Positions 56,200-64,000 of a DNA stretch of 64,000 nt are shown in pieces. The notes beneath the pieces are model-generated. The model made no database searches. It was not told the DNA's origin and saw only the letters and a program-made list of their open reading frames with translations. Within the stretch, counting starts at the first letter, position 1; each line of letters begins with the position of its first letter. Origin of the DNA: Gnetum montanum. Its lineage: Eukaryota; Streptophyta; Gnetopsida; Gnetales; Gnetaceae. Where the stretch lies: the NCBI GenBank assembly GCA_015680685.1, contig MNCI01006688.1, positions 1-64,000 of the forward strand. Reading direction: 5' to 3'. The position numbers and the translations under genes are program-made.

Positions 56200-58666
56200 G
56201 TATTACAGTGTGGATCCTAGGTGACACTTGGTTTGAAGGGTGCTTGAAGGTATTTGATGTAGAGGATAAGGGTGCTGGAGATGTAGGGTGACTGGCTAGA
56301 GTAGGTTGTGAGGGATAGAGAGGACTACTGGGCTAGAAGAAAGGTCATTTCCTTGATTGATTATATGGATCACTTGGTTGAAATACTGGTTGTGAGTGTA
56401 AAATGCTTGTAGCATTTCATTGTTATGGTTGTGGAGGAATCTCACCTTGCATAGACGAAGTAAGAGGTAATTGGGTTGAAGGTGGAGGTGTAGGTGTAGA
56501 GGGATGTGAAGGATGATAAGGATATAGATATAGGTTTTCTTCTCAAGTAGATGGTGAATGTGTGCAGTGGTACTTTGGAGGGTAAAAGTGATGTTGGAAT
56601 GATGCATGACTTGTCAAACTTCTAAGGGAGATAGGTTGTTGAACATAGTACCCGTATGGATTTGGTTGCCTATAATGGTACTGCTGCCTTGGTGGTGGCA
56701 TTCCCTATGATTGTGGTTGGTACCACTATTGGTACTCTTCATAAGGTTGTGGAGGCGTTCCACTTGGGTAGCAAGCTTGTTGCTATTGGTGGGACTTCCT
56801 TGGACTACCTTGAGGATAAGGTAATTATCTTGGAGCTTGTCTATGTGTTAGGCAAGGATTTAATGCATACACTCCAAACTCTTGTAAGTGTGACATCATA
56901 GGGCAACGTCCCTTTGGATGTTCATATTGATAGATGTCACATTCAATTTCATCATCAGAGTTAGATTTCACAACTTCCTCTACTGAAGCAGCTTTGCCCT
57001 TACCCCTTTGGTAGGCATGTTTAGCTTCTTTTCACTATTTACAATTACGATCACTATTTTTTTCTTTGGATTCTTCAGTAATCTTCAAAGAGGTTTGAAA
57101 ATTTTCATCCAAAGAGTCCCATAACTTGTCAACCTTGGCTAAAATGTTAGAAATAGATTTTTGGATGGGCAAGGTCTTTTTGTTTACTGCTTCATCAAGT
57201 GGTAACTCCACCTCATCACAAAATTGGACCTCTCATTTTCTGATGGATGGATCCCTATTATACTCTTCATCACTCTCCCTTTTTCATAGCTAACCTTCCT
57301 CTTTTTCTACCTAGTGAATTAGCCTTTGAATTTGATGAGCTCTCATTTCAGACAACCTCCCTTAGGCATACACCCCAAGGGTTCTTCTTATTTTTACTTT
57401 GAGCCCATCTATGATGTGGTGAAGTTGTTCCCTTTGAGAGCAACCATGGCTAGGACATCAGTGTAGAAGGAAATAGTATTGGCCCATGGTGGAATCTAAG
57501 GGTTCATGTGCTCCTTGTTTCTAGCCTTGGATTTTCCTTCTTAGATTAGACACTTTGGATTACATCTAGTATTTGTTATTGAATATTTCTAACATGGTAC
57601 TCCACCTATGGATAGATTCTGGCTCTACGGACTAGTACCAACTTTTAGCTTCCTTAATGAGTGTCCTTGGGAAAAGCTTTAGTTTCAACCATTTGTTCTC
57701 TATGTTTTGTAAAGCACAAGCATCTTTAAAAGCTTGTAGATGTGTTTGTGGATTAGAATTGTATCCCCTCTCAAATCTTGGAATATTTTTCATCTCTAGG
57801 CACTTGATCCAACTATCCTTCATATGTCTGGTTGGGATTTTCACTGCCTCCACAATATTGAGCATACTTCAAGTAGCCAATAAAGGTTCATCATCATTGC
57901 TACATTGATGATGTCAATGATGGTTTTGGCCACACCTTTGATTTTGGCGGCCTTCACAATCATTGTTATTTTGTTGATCACCTTCATCATAGTTGTTTTG
58001 ATGGTGGCTTCCATGAGAACCATCAGATGAAGAGGAGTGTTTAGAATTGGATGAAGAAGATGAAGAGGAAGGTGGAATGCCATTGCCACCACTCTTGTGC
58101 TTATTACGATTACCATCATTAGATCCCTTGTCATTGCGATGTTCACCCAAGTCCCTACCTTGGCTATCACTCTTTCTTGAATCTAGTTTATGAATAGTTG
58201 ATCGCAGGGTTAAGTTCACATCCATGTCATCAGTAATAGGGGGTGGAGAATCTTCATGTTGAGAACCTTCCAAGGGAGGATCCTCATTGTCCTCTTGATC
58301 TATTAGAAATAAGGGGTTAGTGTAATGTTTCCCCTTTGTGGCTTCATGAAGTTTCTCTTGATGTTTATCTCACTAATGTTGTGTTTCAGTGGGACAATAG
58401 TTCTAAGTGTCATATCCATCCACAATGTACTCTTCATGAAGATTTGCTATGCCCAACTTCTTAAGGGTTGTAAATAGCATTCTAGGCATAGATCTATCAA
58501 GGGGAAAAATGATGTTTCCCTCCATATCACACCATTACATCTATTCATCTTGATGTAGGATGAAGGTGAAATTTGGCACAAACTCATGTAGATGAGTGTA
58601 TACCACCTTGAATTCTTATGGGACTTGTGGTTTAGTAGCTTTAGGCTTATGAGAAGAAGAAGACAT
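56200..58666 (-). pseudogene. Element C gag
   Basis: The probable start is ATG at 58666 ('MSSSSHKPKATKPQVP'), about 140 bases after the primer site. Next come an acidic and Ser/Asn/Gly-rich part (58273-57914, with a serine run), the gag domain ('KIPTRHMKDSWIKCLEMKNI', 'LKLKLFPRTLIKEAKSWY', 57840-57632), a zinc-knuckle trace 'CDIYQYEHPKGRCPM' (about 56940-56900), and a Pro/Gln/Tyr-rich tail (56900-56290). Several stops break it. Confidence 0.8.
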
Positions 58667-58800
58667 TTTGTAAAACAAAATAAAATTGTTAGTGTGCTTT
58701 TATCATTTATGTATAGTGGAAATGTTATTGACCTTTAGGTTTGTACAATGATATTAGTGGTATCCACTTAGACCTAAATAGTGCATGTTCCACAAACAAA

Positions 58801-58820
58801 GTTCCCAACGATGGTGCCAA
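58801..58820 (-). promoter_or_regulatory. Primer binding site of element C
   Basis: The minus strand 'ttggcaccatcgttgggaac' lies three bases after the LTR end. It resembles TTGGCGCCGTTGCCGGGGA, the tRNA primer site used by Athila/Tat elements. The matching site of element F is at 63222-63245. Confidence 0.75.
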
Positions 58821-58823
58821 TGA

Positions 58824-59715
58824 TGAGCGGTGAGGTACCCCTACACCCAACCATACGAATCACAAATCATTCACATGTGATCCGGTTGAATTCTATGGAC
58901 TTTATCATTTCCAATGCACTAGCCCTTTAGGAAGTGAATCTAGCCTTAAGGTCAATCGTTGTCCTCCCAATTACACTTGTGATATACGTTGGTGTGGTTA
59001 AGTGTAACCGAGGCATCTGATTTTTATCATTTTGTATTTTATATTTCAGTGCTTGAAATTTTGATAAAAGGAGTTTAATTAACTAATCTAAATTACTATT
59101 TAATAAATCATTTAAATAATTATCTGTTCCCACTTTTTGTACATGTCCTAAACCCACGTATCCACTGCTGGGTGACCAAACGCTACGCTACTAGGCGTAC
59201 TAAGTGATAATGCTGCTAGGATTACCAAGCGAATATGTGTTACACTCGAAGCAGTCATACTTATGTGTGTAATCTATCTTTCTTAAATGTCTCATTAATG
59301 TAATAACTAGAAAATATTTGATAACTAATTGAAAGAATTTAATAAATAATTGAAAACATTAAATGCATAAATAAAATAGCTAATCTATCCAAAGTGTTGC
59401 AAGATTTATCAGAAAGCTTATCTTTATTGCCGCACACATTGTCACTCTCATGTACAACAATGCTTGAATAAAGATCTGTACACTCAATGGCTCCTAAAAT
59501 TTTAACTTTCAAATGGAAAAAAAGCAAGAGCTTCACTACTATTGAAATATGAATCCCCCTAAATGTAGATGGTAGGCACATATTTATAGGTAATAGATAG
59601 ATACTACATCGACGGGGCCTCATCGATGTAGGGCAAGATGTGTCGACAAGGCCTCATCAATGTGGTCAATTGCATTGATGAGGCCTCATCGACGTAGCCA
59701 ACCAATGATGCCTCA
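58824..59715 (-). mobile_element. Element C 5' LTR
   Basis: 892 bp. On the minus strand it starts TGAGGCATCATTGG and ends GGTACCTCACCGCTCA. It has a TATA-like 'acctataaatatgtgcctac' (minus, about 59590-59571), just downstream of the GGCC palindromes (59608-59700). Confidence 0.87.
59608..59700 (-). repeat. GAGGCCTC palindrome cluster in element C U3
   Basis: Repeated 'cgacaaggcctcatcgatg'-type units. GATGAGGCCTCATC (about 59683-59696) is a perfect 14-bp palindrome. Copies also lie in the 3' LTR (45898-45985) and in the spacer (51112-51180). They are upstream of the TATA box, so they are probably enhancer or protein-binding sites. Confidence 0.75.
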
Positions 59716-62220
59716 CTAGTAACTAATCCTCATCCTAGACCTTATAAGGTGCATTGGTTGTTTAGAGATTTTCTCCAAGAGGTGAGGGAGCAATGTACTT
59801 TGAAATTTAAAATTGGAGGTTTTCATGATGTTGTAAAGTGTGATGTGCTTCTAATAGATTGTGCTAATGTAATTCTTGATAAACCTTGGAATTTTAATAA
59901 TGGTGTAGTTTGATGGAGCAAGAAATGTGTGCAATGTAGTTAAACCTAATGGAATCCATGAGTTGATTCCAATGATAGTTGAACAAGTGAAGCAGCAAAG
60001 ATCACTTAAAAATTTCTTAATTCTTCTAGGAAAGAGGGAATATATTAAGGAATATGATAAAATAGGTTTTGATTTTGTCATTGTGACAACAGTTGCTACT
60101 AACCATGATGATATTTAGGTTGAACTTCCTACATGTGTACTAGGCTTAAATGGTAAATTCCCCAAGGTGTTCAAAGGAAAATTAGATGGATTACCATCAA
60201 TGAGGAAGGGACAACATCAGATTGATTTTATGCCTATTACTACTATTCCAAATGAGTGGGCTTACTAAATGACATCAAATTAGTGGGATGAATTGCAAAG
60301 GGAAGTAGAGGAGTTACTTGCAAATGGTTTCGTGAGGAAATTCATTTCACCTTATGTAGTTCTAATAGTATTAGTGGATAAGAAGGACAATGATGAATGG
60401 AGGATGTGCATTGATTTCAGGGCAATGAATAGGATAATAGTGAGGTACATGTTTTTTATTTTAGAGATGGATGATATCCTTGATGTCCTAACAATGCTAA
60501 AATTTTTAACAAAACTGATTTGAAGAATGGGCATCATCAAATTAGAATTAGGCCTAGTGAGTGAAATATAGCTTTCAAGATACCAGATTGGTTGTTTGAG
60601 TGGTTAGTGATGCCATTTGGGCTTACAAATGCACTTGTTACATTCATGAGATTGATGCATGATGTATTAAAAAACTTAATGGATAAGTGTTGTATTATCT
60701 TTTTTATGATATTTTGATGTATATATCTAATGAGGAAGAGTACTTGGATTACTTAAGAATAGTGTGTCTTAAGTTAGAGTAGGCACAATTGGTGATCAAT
60801 GTGAAGGAAAGTCATTTCTTCAAGAGAAAAGTCACATATTTGGAACATGTGATTTTCAAGAATCAAATTTTAATGGAAGCTACCAAGGTGAAGGCTATTA
60901 AGAATTGACAAACTCCTAAGAATGTTGGGAAGGTAAGATCGTTCCTTAGTTTAGTAGGTTTTTATAAATGGTTTATAAAAATTTTTAGTGGTCTTTCATG
61001 GCCTATTTTTACTTTGTTAAAAAAAAAATAAAGAATTTAGGTGGGAGAATGAAACCCAAGGAAGCTTTGAATTATTAAAAGAAAAGATGATTAGTGAACC
61101 AATGCTTACAATTCCATATTTTCAGATGCTTTTCTAGGTGAAGGTGGATGCAAGTGGACTTGCCATTAGTGGGGTACTTTCACAAGAAGGTAGGCTTGTT
61201 GCTTTTTCCTTAGAAAAGTTAAATGAGTCAGGGAAAAATTATAGCATATATGAGAATAAGTTGTATGCTATTCTTTAAGCAATCAAGCATTGGAGACATT
61301 ACATATTGCACAAGGAATTTTATTTCAATGATGGACAACAAAGCACTTCAATTTCTAAACTCACAAAAGAAGTTGAATGCAAAGCACATGAAGTGGATTC
61401 TACAATTACAAGAGTTTAATTTTGTATTGAAGTACAATAGTAGAAAAGCCAATGTGGTGGATAATCCATTCTCTTGGATGCATGTGGTTAATTGTAATGT
61501 ACCTCATGTGAAAGATATGGGTGATTTTGCTTCTTTGTATAAGAATAATGTTGATTTTTGGAAGCTTTGGAGGAGCCTCAAAGAGCCATTGATGACTAGG
61601 ATAGACCTGTGAAGGAAATATCACATTCAATATGAACTATTATTTATAAATGGAAAGGTATGTGTTCCTAATTGTGATTTTATGAAAAAGATTTTGTTTG
61701 AAAAGCATTGTAGTCACATGGCAAGTAACATGGGCAAAGATAAAACATTGGAACTTATGGGTAGGTATTATTTTTAGCTTGATATGGCAACTGAAGTTTC
61801 AAAATTTATGAAGAAGTGTTTGACTTGTTAAAAGTTTAAATAAATGAGTAGATGGAAATTTTATGCCATTGTCAATTCTTAAGGGTCCATGAAAAAGTGT
61901 GTCTATGGATTTTGTGAGTGTCATTTCAAAAACCAAAAGTGGAAACAATGCAATTTTTATTATTGTTGATATGTTCTCCAAGACGACATACTTCATTTCA
62001 TGCAAGAAGGTGAGTGATGCTTCTCATGTTGCAAATTTTTTTTTCTAGGATGTTATGAAGTTGCATGAAATTCCTTTGATTATTGTAAGTGACAAAGAGT
62101 CAAAATTTAAAAGTCATTTTTGGAGGTTCCTTTAGAAAAATTTAGGGACGAAGTTAAATTTTTCTAGTGCATAGCATCCATAATCTTATGACCAAATGGA
62201 GGTGGTGTATGTAATAGAGA
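59716..62220 (+). pseudogene. Element E protease end, RT, RNase H, integrase (chromovirus-like)
   Basis: Continues from 45087. Protease: 'CDVLLIDCANVILDKPWNF' (59851-59893). RT: 'HQIDFMPITTIPNE' (60207), 'LQREVEELLANGFVRKFISP', 'DEWRMCIDFRAMNRIIVRYM', after a shift 'LVMPFGLTNA' (60605); the catalytic box is lost in a shifted stretch near 60700. RNase H: 'VKVDASGLAISGVLSQEGRL' (61141), and 'KLNAKHMKWILQLQEFNFVL' with 'NSRKANVVDN'. Integrase: 'SHMASNMGKDKTLELMGRYY' (61712), 'DMFSKTTYFISCKKVSDASH', 'VSDKESKFKSHFW', ending at 'DQMEVVYVIENS' (62220), where the Gln/Thr-Glu site is degraded. It joins element F abruptly; no 3' LTR. Confidence 0.82.
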
Positions 62221-63221
62221 ATAGTACTTACCCAAGGGTGCATCCATGTATTCATTATTTTCTTGCTTTCATCCTTGGATTTATTTTCTTAGATTGGATA
62301 CTTTTGAATAGGTTTGATATTTTTCATTGAATTTTTCAAGCATTATGGACCATCAGTGGATTGAATTCAGTTTACATGATTTGTACCAACTTTTAGCTTA
62401 TGCTATTAGCATCTTAGGAAAGAGCTTAAGCTTTTGCCACTTACTATTGATATTTTGCAAAGCATAGATATCATGGAATACCTGTAGTAGCTTTCTTCAA
62501 ATTTAAGAATGTTATTCATATCAATTTGTTTGATGTGACTTTTCCTTTGATGCCTATGGGGTATTCTAACCACCTCCCTGATATGTGTCATGCCTTTAGT
62601 AGCCAACAAGGGTTCACTAGCATCATACATGTCATGGTGATAATCTCTATTTTTGTTTGTGTGATTGTGATAATCTTGTCTATGCATCATTTGGTATCTT
62701 GAATCTTGTCATTGATCTCTATTTCTATCTTCATCTTGAATCCTTAGTAGAGATTTATCTCTATACCTATGTTTATCTTCTTTAGAACTAGACGTTGAAG
62801 ATGAAGAGGAAGATGGTGAACTAGGAGAATCATAATGGCTTTTGTATCTCTTGCTATGGTTCTTTGGTTCATCTCTTCTAGGTTTATATGAGGTCCTAGG
62901 CCTTGAGGACCTCCTTATTCTAGGACTTTTTCCATTCCCTTTAGGCTTGTTTGCAATAGTTGAACGTAGTCTTTGATAGCAAGGATCAAAATAAGCATAT
63001 GAGACTCCTATTTATAGTGGTTCACTCCAATTCTCTTTAATATAGATCCTATCATTACTCTTACCAGTGTTTTCATCATTTGATGGATTGCAAGTCATAT
63101 ATGAAGGAGATGTATTTTTATTTGATAATATGTATGGCTTAAAATATTAATTTTTCTTAAAAGATAAGTTGTTAAGTCTAATATAATGATTGTTTGAAAT
63201 ATAACTAATCTAGATCAGTAA

Positions 63222-63245
63222 CACCATCCCCAACAATGATGCTAA
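63222..63245 (-). promoter_or_regulatory. Primer binding site of element F
   Basis: The minus strand 'ttagcatcattgttgggga' is a decayed match to the element C primer site (ttggcaccatcgttgggaac) at the same distance from the LTR end. Confidence 0.65.
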
Positions 63246-63248
63246 TGA

Positions 63249-64000
63249 TGAGTAGTGAGTATCCCTTATGTCTAACCATATGAATCAGAAGTATTCACAT
63301 GCAATCTAATAAAATTCCATGGATTGAACTAGTGTGGTATCTAGATTGTTATGCATTGATCGCAAGTCACTATCTTCTTACTTGGACTAGTGGTAGCTTT
63401 ATCACATATGGTTTTTTCAAAAGTGAAGCATATGATTATTGATGTTTTTATGGACTTAAACTAACTAAATAATAAAATATAAATTAATTATTTAATCTAA
63501 TTAATAATAAAATTAAATCTAAAATTATTCTAAGGGTGATGAGTATTCATTTCCAACTTGCTATACACATCTTGAATTTACATATCCACTATTGGGATTA
63601 CCAAGTGTTATGCTACTAGGAGAACCAAGCAATAACACTGCTGGGATTAACAAGCAAATACATGTTTATGATTGAAACTCATTGCACTCCTTCCTTTGAT
63701 TGATTAACATGCATGGAAATGTAAATGTTAACTATGTACATAGAAAGTAAATTGCATTGAAAGTAAGTCCATTCTAAGTCAAAGTGCTGAAATGGATATG
63801 AATCAATCTCGATCTTATTGCCATTCATGAAATGTGTCTAGGTACAATACAACTCAAATAAGAGGTTTTACAACTAACTCAAATCCATACTATAGGCACT
63901 CACTGACTATTTGCTAAGATTATAGAATAAAATTGCAGGAGTTTGGCTACACTATTGACTAAATGGTGCTAAACACATGATAGGAACTTGCATATTTATA
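63249..64000 (-). mobile_element. Element F 5' LTR, cut by window end
   Basis: Plus-strand start 'tgagtagtgagtatccctta', related to 'tgagcggtgaggtaccccta' of C. Other shared blocks are 'accatatgaatca' (C: 'accatacgaatca') and 'agcaataacactgctgggat' (63626-63645; C: 'tgataatgctgctaggatta'). At least 752 bp. Confidence 0.8.

Larger units (their letters stand above)
45088..59715 (-). mobile_element. Element C: Athila-like Ty3/gypsy element
   Basis: The minus-strand order is 5' LTR (59715-58824), primer site, gag, protease, RT-RNase H, integrase, noncoding spacer, extra ORF, polypurine tract, 3' LTR (46000-45088). It sits in element E's protease; the flanks share (a)ctag (45083-45087 and 59715/6-59719). 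The primer site and the ORF after integrase fit the Athila group. It carries insertion D at 48529-50094. Length without D is about 13 kb. Confidence 0.85.
62225..64000 (-). mobile_element. Element F: relative of C, truncated
   Basis: On the minus strand: 5' LTR from beyond the window to 63249, primer site 63222-63245, then gag down to 62225, where it ends abruptly against element E. Gag region 62690-62406 reads 'DASEPLLATKGMTHIREVVR' and matches 'DDEPLLAT' plus 'NIVEAVKIPTRHMKDSW' of C. It has an Arg/Ser-rich stretch at 62700-62960. No pol. The junction with E carries no LTR on either side, so a deletion fused the two. Confidence 0.75.

Overview
This is repeat-dominated nuclear DNA of a plant. 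It is AT-rich, has no rRNA, tRNA or intact single-copy gene that I can see, and consists almost entirely of plant Ty3/gypsy LTR retrotransposons nested inside one another. The lineages (Tat/Ogre-like with a second RNase H, Athila-like, chromovirus-like) are those of seed plants. A large-genome seed plant fits, but I cannot name the species. Three isolated single N bases (1846, 2431, 53952) and a 656-base N block (19438-20093) mark assembly joins.

Layout, from nesting, LTR boundaries and short target duplications. (1) Tat-1, + strand, 44-7237: reverse transcriptase, RNase H, second RNase H, integrase, a repeat-rich 3' UTR and a 3' LTR. Its left part is cut by a minus-strand LTR end at 1-43. 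(2) Element G, + strand, an old chromovirus-like copy: a gag remnant at 7238-7736, and protease to integrase at 39712-42660. (3) Element B, minus strand, 7737-39711, inserted in G with a near-perfect 5-bp duplication. B has three LTRs and two interiors, and carries no pol. In each interior it carries a degenerate copy of a host-type CCR4/nocturnin-like exonuclease gene. (4) Element A (Tat-2), + strand, 16505-37969, inserted in one B interior: two LTRs of about 1.75 kb, gag, protease, a roughly 7 kb inter-ORF region holding a degenerate intron-containing antisense gene, pol, and a repeat-rich 3' UTR. (5) A 2.8 kb insertion at 18961-21761 in A's leader, with TGTTGG...CCAACA ends and a perfect 5-bp duplication. 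Its terminus matches the LTR end at window position 1. (6) An LTR at 42668-43582, then element E (+ strand, 43680-62220), interrupted by element C. (7) Element C, minus strand, 45088-59715: an Athila-like element with gag, protease, RT/RNase H, integrase and a long extra ORF downstream of integrase. (8) Element D, + strand, 48529-50094, a deletion derivative inserted in C's extra ORF with a perfect 5-bp duplication. (9) Element F, minus strand, 62225 to the window end, a relative of C.

The most interesting points are these: the captured CCR4-like gene in a pol-less LTR element that has become an LTR-int-LTR-int-LTR concatemer; the antisense spliced gene in A, with LTR-like palindromes upstream of its 5' end; the recurring 'TAAACTGGCA' arrays that mark ORF boundaries in the Tat elements; the conserved hairpin that spans the polypurine tract and LTR edge; and the plant-transposon/coiled-coil ORF of element C.

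All coding regions are decayed. Many in-frame stops are TAG where the sister copy has glutamine, which suggests decay at methylated CHG sites. No active element is evident.
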